The notes: generated by a model from the sequence alone, not told the origin. Shown: positions 43,799-53,283, counted from the stretch's first letter. The stretch is 64,000 bases of DNA from Flavobacterium tagetis (GCF_016735615.1 NZ_JAERSF010000002.1:620001-684000); one strand, 5' to 3'. A program made the numbers and translations.

Positions 43799-45088
43799 TT
43801 ACCCCAAAAAAATCTTCAACTCCTCATAACTCTTAATCTTCACACTAACTTTCTCCTCATTAATAACACTTTCAATTTGAGCAGGAATAGGTAGCGTAAT
43901 TCCTAGAGCCGGTTCCACAACATCTAAGAATTTAATAGGATGCGCCGTTTCTAAGAAAATACCAATGGCGTTAGGGTGTTTTTCCAGTTCTTTTTTCAAA
44001 CCTAAATAACCAACAGCGCCGTGTGGCTCTGCGATATAACCATCCGTGTTATAGATTTTCTTTAGAGCAACTAAAGTTTCTTCATCAGTATAACTATAAG
44101 AAGAAAAGTCTTTTTCGAAAGCTTTTAAATCGTTGTTGTACAATTCCTGAATTCTAATAAAGTTGCTTGGGTTTCCAACGTCCATAGCGTTAGAGATTGT
44201 TGCTTTAGAAGGTTTTGGGTCGTATTTTCCGTTTTCTAAGAATCTTGGCACCGTGTCGTTTACGTTTGTAGACGCTACAAAATGTTCAATTGGCAAACCT
44301 AATTTCTTTGCCATAATTCCGGCGCAGATATTCCCGAAGTTGCCACTTGGGCAAGAGAAAACTAAAGGTTTGTTTTGGCTTTTCAGCGCTTTGTAAGCAA
44401 AGAAGAAATAGAACATTTGCGGTAACCAGCGGGCAATATTAATAGAGTTGGCAGAAGTCAGGTTTTTGTGCGCCAAAGTTTCATCTAAAAACGCTTTTTT
44501 AACCATATCCTGACAATCGTCAAAAACGCCGTCGACTTCAAGTGCTTTAATGTTTTGACCTAAAGTAGTCAATTGTTTTTCTTGAATATCGCTCACTTTT
44601 CCAGACGGATATAAAATCACAACATCAACGCCATCAACGCCAAGAAATCCGCTGGCAACAGCTCCGCCAGTATCTCCGGAAGTCGCTACTAAAACAGTGT
44701 TCTTAGCGTCTTTTTTGTCTTTATTAAAATATCCCAAACAACGTGACATAAAACGTGCTCCAACGTCTTTAAAAGCCATGGTTGGGCCGTGAAATAATTC
44801 TAACGAATAGATTCCGCCTTCGACTTTCACCACCGGAAAATCAAAAACTAAAGTTTCGGCAATGATTTCTTTTAGTTTGTCTGCAGGTATTTCATCGCCA
44901 ACGAATTGTTTAATCGCTTCGTAAGCAATTTCTTCATGGCTTAAACTTTCGATTTTATCAAAAAATGAAGGATCAAGCGGTGTGATGCTTTCTGGGAAAT
45001 ATAATCCTTTGTCAGTTGCTAATCCTTGTATAACAGCTTCTTGAAAAGAAACTTTTGGGGCATTATGGTTTAAACTGTAGTATTTCAT
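43799..45088 (-). CDS. thrC: Threonine synthase
   Basis: The 429-residue PLP enzyme converts O-phosphohomoserine to threonine and phosphate. GPTMAFKDVGARF holds the Schiff-base lysine, VATSGDTGGAVA binds substrate, and SGNFGNICAG follows. The length and order match the long E. coli type. I start at 45088 (MKYYSLNHNA); the ATG 11 codons earlier lies in the CGCAAAG repeat. It is the last gene of thrA-thrB-thrC, but 370 nt of repeats separate it from thrB. Confidence 0.93.
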   Translation of the reverse strand: MKYYSLNHNAPKVSFQEAVIQGLATDKGLYFPESITPLDPSFFDKIESLSHEEIAYEAIKQFVGDEIPADKLKEIIAETLVFDFPVVKVEGGIYSLELFHGPTMAFKDVGARFMSRCLGYFNKDKKDAKNTVLVATSGDTGGAVASGFLGVDGVDVVILYPSGKVSDIQEKQLTTLGQNIKALEVDGVFDDCQDMVKKAFLDETLAHKNLTSANSINIARWLPQMFYFFFAYKALKSQNKPLVFSCPSGNFGNICAGIMAKKLGLPIEHFVASTNVNDTVPRFLENGKYDPKPSKATISNAMDVGNPSNFIRIQELYNNDLKAFEKDFSSYSYTDEETLVALKKIYNTDGYIAEPHGAVGYLGLKKELEKHPNAIGIFLETAHPIKFLDVVEPALGITLPIPAQIESVINEEKVSVKIKSYEELKIFLG

Positions 45089-45458
45089 TGGTTGTTTTTT
45101 ATTTAACCGCAAAGCACGCAAGGAATTGGTTTCTTTTGAAAACGCAGAGTTCGCAAAGCTTTGTGATTATTTTTCTTTTTGTTATTTTATTTTTTGTCAG
45201 GCTGAGCGGAGTCGAAGCCCGCGCAACGTATAGACATAAAGTAAACTCTCAAAGTTTGTCATTTCGACTGAAAGGAGAAATCACACTCGTAACTCCGCAT
45301 AGAAATTCGCCAATCTTTGTCGACAAACTAGTGTGATTCCTCGTTCCTCGGAATGACAAACTGCATGTCTATACTTTGCGCGGGCTTCGACTTCGCTCAG
45401 CCTGACAAACGTTTCGTATAAATCTTAAATACTTAATTCTTCGTACTTAATACTTTTT
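45089..45458. repeat. Nested inverted repeat element between thrB and thrC
   Basis: The outer arms, 45193-45237 and 45365-45409, are 45 nt with two mismatches (core GTCGAAGCCCGCGCAA). The inner arms, 45254-45286 and 45331-45361, match imperfectly (core GTTTGTCATTTCGA, then AGAAATCACAC). CGCAAAG-type words lie at 45105-45165. It is the same design as at 38655-38850. Confidence 0.92.
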
Positions 45459-46379
45459 CTACAAAATTCTTACGCCATCCGGATTAATCTTCGAAACGTG
45501 AATTTCATACGGTAAATTCATTTTTTCGTAAACGTCGCTCATGGCTTTTGCGATTTGTTCAGCGGTTTCTTTTCCTCGGCTTAAAGCGAAAATTGATGGG
45601 CCAGAACCTGAAATTCCAGAACCTAAAGCACCGTTTTCGTAAGCCGTTTGTTTGATTTGATCAAAACCTGGAATTAATACACTTCTTAGTGGCTCAACAA
45701 TTTCGTCATGAAGCGAACGACCGATTAATTCGTAATCTTTTGTGTAAAGACCTGCAACTAATCCGCCCACATTTCCCCATTGCATAATGGCGCTTTTTAG
45801 GGAAACGTTTTGTTTTAAAACCGAACGAGCGTCAGAAGTTTTCAATTCAATTTGCGGGTGAACCACTGTTGCATATAATTCTTCCGGACTGTCAATTCTA
45901 ATAATATCAAGCGGCGCATAACTTCTTACCAACGTAAATCCGCCTAAAAGGGCAGGAGCAACGTTATCGGCATGCGCGTTTCCGCTGGCTAATTTCTCGC
46001 CCTGCATCGCAAACTGAACTAAATCTTTACGAGAATATGGTCTTCCCAATAATTCATTAATTCCGAAAACAGCTCCAGCAGAACTTGCGGCACTGCTTCC
46101 GATTCCGCTTCCGGCTTTGATATGTTTATAAATTTCGATTTCGAATCCAAAATCCAATTCGTCCAAAGTTTCTAACATTGCCAAAGCCGCAACTCCAGAA
46201 ACGTTTTTCTCGGTTTCCAAAGGCAAATCGGCACCGACAATTTTAGTGATTCGAACTCCTTTTTGATCGACTTTTCGAACAATCATTTCATCGCCCGCAT
46301 TGTCTAAGCAAAGTCCCAATACGTCAAATCCGCATGAGAGGTTGGCAATTGTAGCGGGACAGAATAATTTTATTTCCAT
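45459..46379 (-). CDS. thrB: Homoserine kinase
   Basis: The 306-residue GHMP kinase phosphorylates homoserine to O-phosphohomoserine. The N-terminal MEIKLFCPATIANLSCGFD, the ATP loop GSGIGSSAASSAGA and the C-terminal LGSGISGSGPSIFAL are the three GHMP motifs. The start is at 46379; the longer frame begins inside a repeat. It lies between thrA and thrC, with repeat-filled gaps on both sides. Confidence 0.94.
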   Translation of the reverse strand: MEIKLFCPATIANLSCGFDVLGLCLDNAGDEMIVRKVDQKGVRITKIVGADLPLETEKNVSGVAALAMLETLDELDFGFEIEIYKHIKAGSGIGSSAASSAGAVFGINELLGRPYSRKDLVQFAMQGEKLASGNAHADNVAPALLGGFTLVRSYAPLDIIRIDSPEELYATVVHPQIELKTSDARSVLKQNVSLKSAIMQWGNVGGLVAGLYTKDYELIGRSLHDEIVEPLRSVLIPGFDQIKQTAYENGALGSGISGSGPSIFALSRGKETAEQIAKAMSDVYEKMNLPYEIHVSKINPDGVRIL

Positions 46380-46560
46380 TTTTTTTTGGTTTTTGCCACG
46401 AAGGCACAAAGTCACAAAGTTTTATTTTTTTTAGGCTTTGGTTTTTTGCCACGAAGGCGCTAAGACGCAAAGTTTATTTTTATAGTTTCTGAGATACTAA
46501 GTTTCTAAGATGCTAAGTATAAAAAAAACTTAGAAACTTAGCGTCTTAGTGCCTTAGCGG
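46380..46560. repeat. Repeat-filled gap between thrA and thrB
   Basis: Two copies of TTTTTGCCACGAAGGC-type words are followed by an inverted repeat, ACTAAGTTTCTAAGATGCTA facing TTAGAAACTTAGCGTCTTAG. The repeat abuts the thrA stop codon. Confidence 0.82.
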
Positions 46561-49008
46561 CTAAACATTCCCAATTCGGATAACGTCTGCAAAAATTCCT
46601 GATGCTGTTACTGCTGCTCCAGCACCAGCACCTTTGATCAATAAAGGCTGATCTACGTAACGATCTGTGTAGAAAAGCACGATATTATCTTTTCCTTCTA
46701 AATTGTAGAAAGGATGATCTTTTGGAATGAATTGCAATCCAACGCTTGCTTTTCCGTTTTCGAATTGCGCTACGTATTTCAATCTTGAATCTTTGGCTAA
46801 AGCTTCTTTATAAATACCTTCAAAATGAGAAGCGTGTTTGATTAACGATGCAAAGAAATCATCATTGTTTGTTGTTGCTAAACATTCTGCTGGTAAAAAC
46901 GATTCGTTTGCAATAGCGTCAATATCCATTTCGTAACCACTTTCGCGAATTAAGATTAAGATTTTGCGCGCCACATCGATTCCGCTTAAGTCGATTTTTG
47001 GATCTGGTTCTGTGAAACCTTGAACTCCAGCTTCTTTTACTACATCGTGGAAAGAGTTATTTTCGTCAAAATTGTTGAAAATAAAGTTCAAACTTCCAGA
47101 TAAAACCGCCTGAATTTTATGCACTTTATCGCCAGAAGCAATCAGGTTTTTTACCGTATCGATAATTGGCAATCCTGCACCAACATTCGTTTCAAACAAG
47201 AAAGGAGCGTTGTATTGGCGAGATAAGCTTTTTAGTTTTTTATAGTTGTCGTAAGCAGAAGAACAGGCAATTTTGTTGCAAGTTACAACCGCAATACTTT
47301 CTTTTAAGAATTTCTCGTAGGCTTCAGAAACTGTTGCGTTTGCAGTGATATCAACAAAAATACTGTTACGTAAATTCAGCTCTTCGGCGCGTTTAATGAA
47401 TCCTTCGATACTTGCTGGTTCGCCTTCTGCTAAAGCGGCATCCCAATTTTTTAATGAAATTCCGTCTTCGTCAAAAATCATTTTTCTCGAGTTGGATAAA
47501 GCAATTACACGAACGTTGATCTTTAAATTATCTTTTAAAAACTTTCTCTGGTTGTGGATCTGCTCGATGAATTTTTCTCCCACATTTCCAACTCCCATTA
47601 CAAATAGGTTCAGCTGTTTTGTGTTTTCTTCAAAGAAATTCTCGTGTAAAGTATTCAACGCTTTTTTAACATCTCTTTCGTTAATTACAGTCGAAATGTT
47701 TCTCTCAGAAGCACCTTGCGCAATGGCACGAATGTTTACGTTGTTTTTTCCTAAAGTGCTGAACATTCTACCGCTCAAGCCTTGGTGGTTTTTCATGTTT
47801 TCACCTACCAAAGCAATAATGCAAAGGTCTTTTTCTACATAACAAGGATCGATTTTGTTCTGCGAAATTTCGATTTCAAAAGCTCTGTTAATCGCAATTT
47901 CAGCATTATCAGCATCTGAATTTAAAATTCCGATACAAATTGAATGCTCAGAAGAAGCCTGAGTAATAAAAATTACATTGATTTTTTCCTGAGACAAAAC
48001 TTCAAACAAACGTCTAGACGAACCCGCAACTCCAATCATTCCCGGACCTTCAAGAGTTAAAAGCGAAATATGATCAATATGGCTGATTCCTTTTACAACT
48101 GTATCTTTTGATGAAACCTGATTCGAAATCAAAGTTCCCTCAGCTTCTGGCTCAAAAGTATTTTTGATTAAAATTGGAATATTTTTTCTTAAAACGGGCT
48201 GAATTGTTGGCGGATACAAAACTTTGGCTCCAAAATGAGACAATTCCATTGCTTCTTGATACGAAATATTCGAAATTGGCTGTGCCTGTTTTACAATTTT
48301 TGGGTTTGCAGTAAACATTCCGTTTACGTCAGTCCAGATTTCCAATTGTTCAGCATTGATTGCTCCAGCGATAATAGCGGCAGTATAATCTGAACCTCCA
48401 CGTCCTAAAGTAGAAGTAATTCCGTCAAGAGTCTGCGCAATAAATCCAGGCATGATATTGATTTTCGCTTCATTCGAACCAAAATATTCCTGAATCAATT
48501 TATTTGAAACTTCGAAGTTAACCACTGCTTTTCCGAAGTTATTATCTGTTTTGATTAATTCTCTACTGTCTTTGTAAACCGCATCTTTGCTGATTTGCTC
48601 ATAGGCTTTAGCAATAATGAATGACGATAGCAATTCTCCAAAACTTAAGATAGTATCGGCAGTTCTTGGAGATAATTCGCCAAGCAAGAAACAGCCGTCT
48701 AGTAAAGTTTCTAAATGGTTGATGATTCTTTTTACATGGCTTAACAAACTGCTTTGTTCGCTTACAGGAATCAGTTCTTTTAGCGTGTCAAGGTGTTTTT
48801 TCTCGATTTCGGCCACAACTTCTCTAAAGCTTTCGTCGTTTGCTGCCGCTTTTGCCGCCGCCGATTGCAATAGGTCGGTTACTTTGCTTAATGCAGAAAC
48901 TACAACAACTAATTGATCTTGTTTTGCTTTTTGGTTAACAATTTCGAGAACGAGTTTTATATTTTGAGCATTGGCTACCGAAGTTCCGCCAAATTTTAAT
49001 ACTGTCAT
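46561..49008 (-). CDS. thrA: Bifunctional aspartate kinase / homoserine dehydrogenase I
   Basis: The 815-residue enzyme catalyses the first and third steps from aspartate to threonine. The kinase domain starts MTVLKFGGTSVANAQ and contains LGRGGSDYTA. A pair of ACT domains (about 310-450) probably binds threonine. The homoserine dehydrogenase domain starts near 465 with MGVGNVGEKFIEQI (NAD-binding) and contains VTCNKIAC and GFTEPDPKIDLSG. The length matches E. coli ThrA (820). It is the first structural gene, preceded by a Thr/Ile-rich leader peptide. Confidence 0.96.
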   Translation of the reverse strand: MTVLKFGGTSVANAQNIKLVLEIVNQKAKQDQLVVVVSALSKVTDLLQSAAAKAAANDESFREVVAEIEKKHLDTLKELIPVSEQSSLLSHVKRIINHLETLLDGCFLLGELSPRTADTILSFGELLSSFIIAKAYEQISKDAVYKDSRELIKTDNNFGKAVVNFEVSNKLIQEYFGSNEAKINIMPGFIAQTLDGITSTLGRGGSDYTAAIIAGAINAEQLEIWTDVNGMFTANPKIVKQAQPISNISYQEAMELSHFGAKVLYPPTIQPVLRKNIPILIKNTFEPEAEGTLISNQVSSKDTVVKGISHIDHISLLTLEGPGMIGVAGSSRRLFEVLSQEKINVIFITQASSEHSICIGILNSDADNAEIAINRAFEIEISQNKIDPCYVEKDLCIIALVGENMKNHQGLSGRMFSTLGKNNVNIRAIAQGASERNISTVINERDVKKALNTLHENFFEENTKQLNLFVMGVGNVGEKFIEQIHNQRKFLKDNLKINVRVIALSNSRKMIFDEDGISLKNWDAALAEGEPASIEGFIKRAEELNLRNSIFVDITANATVSEAYEKFLKESIAVVTCNKIACSSAYDNYKKLKSLSRQYNAPFLFETNVGAGLPIIDTVKNLIASGDKVHKIQAVLSGSLNFIFNNFDENNSFHDVVKEAGVQGFTEPDPKIDLSGIDVARKILILIRESGYEMDIDAIANESFLPAECLATTNNDDFFASLIKHASHFEGIYKEALAKDSRLKYVAQFENGKASVGLQFIPKDHPFYNLEGKDNIVLFYTDRYVDQPLLIKGAGAGAAVTASGIFADVIRIGNV

Positions 49009-49147
49009 TTTAGTGATATTTTTTAATAAGGTGCAAAGATTTTGAGTAACAAAGGTTCAAAGGTTTATTAGCTGTGAACTGAAACTGAAAACTATGACTA
49101 TTTTTTTGTAAATGTTTTCATCTATCCAATACCTTTCTTCTTTTTAG

Positions 49148-49190
49148 AAAAAAGTATAGATAACCCGGATTATATGTAAAAATGTATACC
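49148..49190 (-). terminator. Candidate attenuator terminator of the thr operon
   Basis: On the minus strand, GTATA (49189-49185) can pair with TATAC (49158-49154), enclosing the near-palindrome ATAATCCGGGTTAT (49173-49160), and then six T follow (49153-49148). ACCCC at the end of the leader ORF can instead pair with the next GGGGT. The alternative folding is by eye. Confidence 0.45.
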
Positions 49191-49191
49191 C

Positions 49192-49296
49192 CTAAGGGGT
49201 AGTAGTTGTTGTAGTAGAAATAATGGTAGCAGCAATTGCAACTCCTGTTTGAGTTGTAATAATTGTAGATTGATATTTTATGCTGTTACTTTTCAT
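49192..49296 (-). CDS. thrL: thr operon leader peptide
   Basis: ATG at 49296 opens a 34-codon frame ending TAG at 49194-49192. The product contains 11 Thr and 6 Ile, with STIITTQTG early and ATIISTTTTTTP at the end, where six Thr codons run together just before the stop. This is the design of the E. coli ThrL leader, in which scarce threonyl- or isoleucyl-tRNA stalls the ribosome and lets transcription continue into thrA. A -7 box lies 12 nt upstream and thrA follows 183 nt downstream. Confidence 0.85.
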   Translation of the reverse strand: MKSNSIKYQSTIITTQTGVAIAATIISTTTTTTP

Positions 49297-49307
49297 TTTT
49301 GATTTTT

Positions 49308-49315
49308 CAAAAGTA
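49308..49315 (-). promoter_or_regulatory. -7 element of the thr operon promoter
   Basis: On the minus strand this reads TACTTTTG, a full match to TAnnTTTG. The predicted transcript starts near 49304, giving a leader of about 8 nt before the leader peptide. Confidence 0.65.
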
Positions 49316-49650
49316 CAGCTTTTTATAAGAGTTAAAAACCCCAAAAGCTTTTTTACGAATATTTTAATAATTCAAATCTCTATAAATCAATATTGAGTAT
49401 TTGTTAAAATTGAATATGCTAAATTGATGTTTTGACATATTTTGAACAGCTATTTTTATAGATTGAACCTCTGCAATGGATTGATGTATAGGTCAAAAAC
49501 ACATGGAAAACTGGTAAAAAAGAGATGTTTTGATTGGAAAAGCTATTTAAAGTATGTTAAGGGCTTTTATCGAAATCTTAATTATTGTGATAAAATGTTG
49601 CTTTTTAATATTGATTTGTTGAATTTTGGCGTTTAAAATTTACAATCATC
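49316..49650. other. Divergent gap between the thr leader and hutH
   Basis: This AT-rich non-coding gap must carry the hutH promoter. I see no clear TAnnTTTG box for hutH and no palindrome. A 64-codon frame beginning with TTG at 49442 has no family look and is not called. Confidence 0.4.
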
Positions 49651-51165
49651 ATGAGAGAGATTCATTATATAAGTACGGAAACAATTACCTTAGAAACATT
49701 ACAAGAAATTTTAAGTCAAAATAAAATACTTGAACTATCTGAGGAAGCAAAAGTAAATGTTCAAAAATGCCGTGATTATCTCGATAAGAAAATGGCATCG
49801 CATACTGCACCAATTTATGGTATCAATACAGGTTTCGGATCTTTATATAGTGTAAAAATCTCTAATGAGAATTTATCTAAACTTCAAGAAAATCTTGTAA
49901 AATCGCACTCTTGCGGTACTGGTGAAGAAGTTCCTGCAGAAATTGTAAAAATGATGCTGTTGCTTAAAATCCAATCTTTAAGTTACGGACATTCAGGAGT
50001 TCAGTTGATCACTTTACAGCGTTTGGTTGATTTTTATAATAATGATATCCTTCCTATTATTTATACGCAAGGTTCGCTGGGAGCTTCTGGGGATCTAGCT
50101 CCTTTGGCACATTTATCTTTGCCTTTAATTGGAGAAGGAATTGTATTATTTGAAGGAAAAAAAGTGGCTTCTGCTGAAGTTTTAAAACATTTTAACTGGG
50201 AACCTATTGTTTTACAGTCAAAAGAAGGTTTAGCTCTGTTGAACGGAACGCAATTTATGAGTGCTTACGGAGCTCACATTTTAATTAAAGCATATAAATA
50301 TTCGTATTTAGCAGACTTAATCGGAACCATTTCGCTAGAAGGTTTTGACGGAAGAATCGAGCCATTTAATGAATTGATACATTATATACGTCCGCACAAA
50401 GGGCAAATCGTAACTGCGCAAAGAATTACTGAATTCTTAGACGGAAGTGAAATTATCGCTCAAGAAAAGAAACATGTTCAGGATCCGTATTCTTTCCGTT
50501 GTATGCCGCAGGTTCACGGAGCTTCAAAAGATGCAATTGATTATGTTAGAAAAGTATTCAAAACTGAAATCAATTCGGTTACTGATAATCCTAATATATT
50601 TATAGAAGCCGATCAGATTATTTCTGGCGGAAATTTCCACGGACAGCCTTTAGCTTTAGCTTTAGACTTTATGGCAATTGCATTGGCCGAATTAGGAAGT
50701 ATTTCAGAAAGAAGAACGTATCAACTGATTTCTGGTTTACGTAATCTTCCAGCATTTTTGGTTGATAATCCAGGATTAAATTCAGGTTTCATGATTCCGC
50801 AATATACTGCAGCAAGTATTGCAAGTCAGAACAAACAATTGGCGACTCCAGCGAGTATTGATAGCATTGTTTCGAGCAACGGACAAGAAGATCACGTGAG
50901 TATGGGGGCAAACGGCGCTACAAAAGCCTTACGTATTTTAGATAATTTAGAACGTATTCTAGCTATTGAATTATTGAATGCATCACAGGCTATTGCTTAC
51001 AGAGAGCCTTTAAAATCAAGTGATTTTATCGAAATGTTCTTAAACAGCTACAGAGAAGTTGTGCCTTTGGTAAAAGAAGACAGAATCTTACATAATGACA
51101 TAGAAAACACGGTGTTATTCCTTGAGAGTTTTCAAATTGAAAACGATTTGTTAACAATGGCTTAA
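49651..51165 (+). CDS. hutH: Histidine ammonia-lyase
   Basis: The 504-residue enzyme removes ammonia from histidine to give urocanate. Ala145-Ser146-Gly147 in GSLGASGDLAPLAH cyclises to the MIO cofactor. INTGFGSLYSVKI, VKSHSCGTGE (His at the position of HutH H83) and NFHGQPLALALD are conserved. The SH at the selectivity position favours histidine over tyrosine or phenylalanine, but this is a prediction. Other hut genes are not adjacent, which is unusual for a dedicated degradation operon. Confidence 0.87.
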   Translation: MREIHYISTETITLETLQEILSQNKILELSEEAKVNVQKCRDYLDKKMASHTAPIYGINTGFGSLYSVKISNENLSKLQENLVKSHSCGTGEEVPAEIVKMMLLLKIQSLSYGHSGVQLITLQRLVDFYNNDILPIIYTQGSLGASGDLAPLAHLSLPLIGEGIVLFEGKKVASAEVLKHFNWEPIVLQSKEGLALLNGTQFMSAYGAHILIKAYKYSYLADLIGTISLEGFDGRIEPFNELIHYIRPHKGQIVTAQRITEFLDGSEIIAQEKKHVQDPYSFRCMPQVHGASKDAIDYVRKVFKTEINSVTDNPNIFIEADQIISGGNFHGQPLALALDFMAIALAELGSISERRTYQLISGLRNLPAFLVDNPGLNSGFMIPQYTAASIASQNKQLATPASIDSIVSSNGQEDHVSMGANGATKALRILDNLERILAIELLNASQAIAYREPLKSSDFIEMFLNSYREVVPLVKEDRILHNDIENTVLFLESFQIENDLLTMA

Positions 51166-51187
51166 CACTGAAACGTGTTATTGAAGG

Positions 51188-51195
51188 TAATTTTG
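51188..51195 (+). promoter_or_regulatory. -7 element of the DUF47-PiT operon
   Basis: TAATTTTG matches TAnnTTTG and lies 20 nt before the ATG at 51215. Confidence 0.65.
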
Positions 51196-51214
51196 CGCTA
51201 TCAAAAATAAAACA

Positions 51215-51859
51215 ATGTCAATAAACAGTATTTTCCAATTTTTAGTGCCGAAAGACAAGAAATTCTTTCCACTTTTTGAAGAGGCTTCTAGCAATTTAAT
51301 TGAATTAGCTTCTAACTTACACGAAGCTGTAAATTTACCATTAAAAGAAAGAGAAATTCTTTTTCAAAAGATTGACGAATTAGAACAAAAAGGAGAAGAC
51401 ATTACACGTCAGACTAACCTTGAGTTAAGCAGAAACTTTATTACTCCATTTGATAGAGAAGATATTCACACGTTAATTACTTCAATTGACAACGTTGCCG
51501 ATTACCTTCACGGTGCATCTAGCCGTATGAGATTGTATCAAGTTGATAAGATTACAAAATCTATCAGAAAGATGACAGAAATCAACCTTGAAGCTTGTCA
51601 AAACATTGACAGTGCTGTAAAAGAGTTGAGAAACTTACAAAACTTTAAAGTTATTAAAGATGCGTGTGCTAGAATTAACAAACTAGAAAACAAATCTGAT
51701 AACGTTTATAACAAAGCAGTTTTTGAAATTTTTGAAAACGAAACAGACGCTAAAAATATTATTAAATATAAAGAAGTGTTATCTGTTTTAGAATCAGCAA
51801 CAGACAAATGTAAGAGTGTTGCGAACATACTAGAATCTATTTCTGTAAAACATTCTTAA
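51215..51859 (+). CDS. DUF47/PhoU-like phosphate transport accessory protein
   Basis: The 214-residue all-helical protein has the DUF47 pattern, FFPLFEEASSNLIELA and FDREDIHTLITSIDNVADYL, resembling PhoU. These proteins are encoded beside PiT transporters and probably control phosphate uptake. It lies 30 nt before the PiT gene and shares its promoter. Confidence 0.92.
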   Translation: MSINSIFQFLVPKDKKFFPLFEEASSNLIELASNLHEAVNLPLKEREILFQKIDELEQKGEDITRQTNLELSRNFITPFDREDIHTLITSIDNVADYLHGASSRMRLYQVDKITKSIRKMTEINLEACQNIDSAVKELRNLQNFKVIKDACARINKLENKSDNVYNKAVFEIFENETDAKNIIKYKEVLSVLESATDKCKSVANILESISVKHS

Positions 51860-51889
51860 TTCAATCTTTCAATCTGAAGTTATAATCTT

Positions 51890-53230
51890 ATGACTATACT
51901 TATATTAATTATAGTACTTGCCTTAATTTTTGATTACATCAATGGTTTTCATGATGCGGCAAATGCTATAGCGACTGTTGTTGCAACAAAGGTTTTGACA
52001 CCTTTTCAGGCGGTAGTCTGGGCAGCATTTTTTAACTTTCTGGCGTATTGGGTTTTCGGATTTGGTGTTGCAGATACTGTTGCTAAAACAGCGCACACTA
52101 TGGAAATTAACCTAGTGGTAATTTTGGCCGGAGTTATTGCTGCAATCTGTTGGAATTTATTGACTTGGTGGTTAGGAATTCCTTCAAGTTCTTCTCATAC
52201 ACTTATTGGAGGTTTTGCAGGGGCAGCTGTGGCACACGCTATTGCTGTACATGGTTTCTCTGGATATGTTGGAGAAGATGGAGCAACTCACTACTGGTAT
52301 GAAATTGTAAGCTGGTATAAAGCAGGAAAAGACGGAGCAATGCCATCGGGAGTTCTCATTATCATTGCTTTTATTGTTTTAGCGCCATTATTAGGAGCAT
52401 TGGCTTCTTATTTAATTTCGATTTGGCTTTTAAATGCTTCTCGTAAAACAATTGGGCCAAAAATATTTACTGTAGCTTTAATGCTTGCAACTATTTGGTT
52501 TGTTTACGTTCAAATGGTCTCTTATGAAGAAATTGTAGAACACGGAAAACCTCGTTTTGAATCTCATTTTTGGAGTGTAGTATTTGATTCTCATAATATT
52601 AAATGGTTCTTAGTTGCTTTCATTATCTTGACAGTAAGCGGATTTTGTTTAATATTCAGTAGTTTAAATCTTCATCAGGCTGATGCTGCTTTAAAGAAAA
52701 TGCAGTTATTATCTTCTGCGGCATTTAGTTTAGGTCACGGAGGAAACGATTCTCAAAAAGTAATGGGTATTATTGCTGCAGCTGTAGCGGTTTATATCAA
52801 TACAAATCCAGGAGTTCATATGGATGCTTGGTTAGATGTTGTGCTTCCAAATGATGATGCAGGTATTAAAGGTGTAATGCCAAGTTGGATTCCGTTAGCG
52901 TGTTATTCTGCAATTGCAGCTGGAACTTTGAGTGGTGGATGGAAAATTGTGAAAACAATGGGTTCTAAAATTACCAAAGTAAGTTCGTTTGAAGGTGTTG
53001 CAGCAGAAACTGCAGGAGCTTTGACACTTTACTTTACAGAACACTTAAAAATTCCAGTAAGTACAACGCATACTATTACAGGTTCGATTATTGGAGTTGG
53101 ATTGACAAAACGTGTTTCTGCCGTTAGATGGGGAGTTACAGTGAGTTTAATCTGGGCTTGGATCTTAACTATTCCAATTTCGGCTTTATTAGCAGGTTTG
53201 GTTTATTTTATTCTAAGCGTCTTTATTTAA
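51890..53230 (+). CDS. PiT family inorganic phosphate transporter
   Basis: The 446-residue inner-membrane protein has about 10-12 helices and the duplicated PiT signatures GFHDAANAIATVVATKVL near the N-terminus, GHGGNDSQKVMGIIAA in the middle, and SSSHTLIGGFAGA and VSTTHTITGSIIGVG in the two halves. It moves phosphate in symport with H+ or Na+. It is co-transcribed with the DUF47 gene, and a strong terminator follows. Confidence 0.94.
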   Translation: MTILILIIVLALIFDYINGFHDAANAIATVVATKVLTPFQAVVWAAFFNFLAYWVFGFGVADTVAKTAHTMEINLVVILAGVIAAICWNLLTWWLGIPSSSSHTLIGGFAGAAVAHAIAVHGFSGYVGEDGATHYWYEIVSWYKAGKDGAMPSGVLIIIAFIVLAPLLGALASYLISIWLLNASRKTIGPKIFTVALMLATIWFVYVQMVSYEEIVEHGKPRFESHFWSVVFDSHNIKWFLVAFIILTVSGFCLIFSSLNLHQADAALKKMQLLSSAAFSLGHGGNDSQKVMGIIAAAVAVYINTNPGVHMDAWLDVVLPNDDAGIKGVMPSWIPLACYSAIAAGTLSGGWKIVKTMGSKITKVSSFEGVAAETAGALTLYFTEHLKIPVSTTHTITGSIIGVGLTKRVSAVRWGVTVSLIWAWILTIPISALLAGLVYFILSVFI

Positions 53231-53283
53231 TAAAATGATTATTGTGAAATGTGAAAAGTAAATCACATTTTGTTAATATAGAA

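Noticed and set aside
47345..47842. 165-codon plus-strand ORF
   Set aside because: Antisense of thrA; the thrA frame is a clear bifunctional enzyme.
49442..49636. 64-codon ORF upstream of hutH
   Set aside because: It begins with TTG, has no family features and biased AT-driven composition; it overlaps the expected hutH promoter region.
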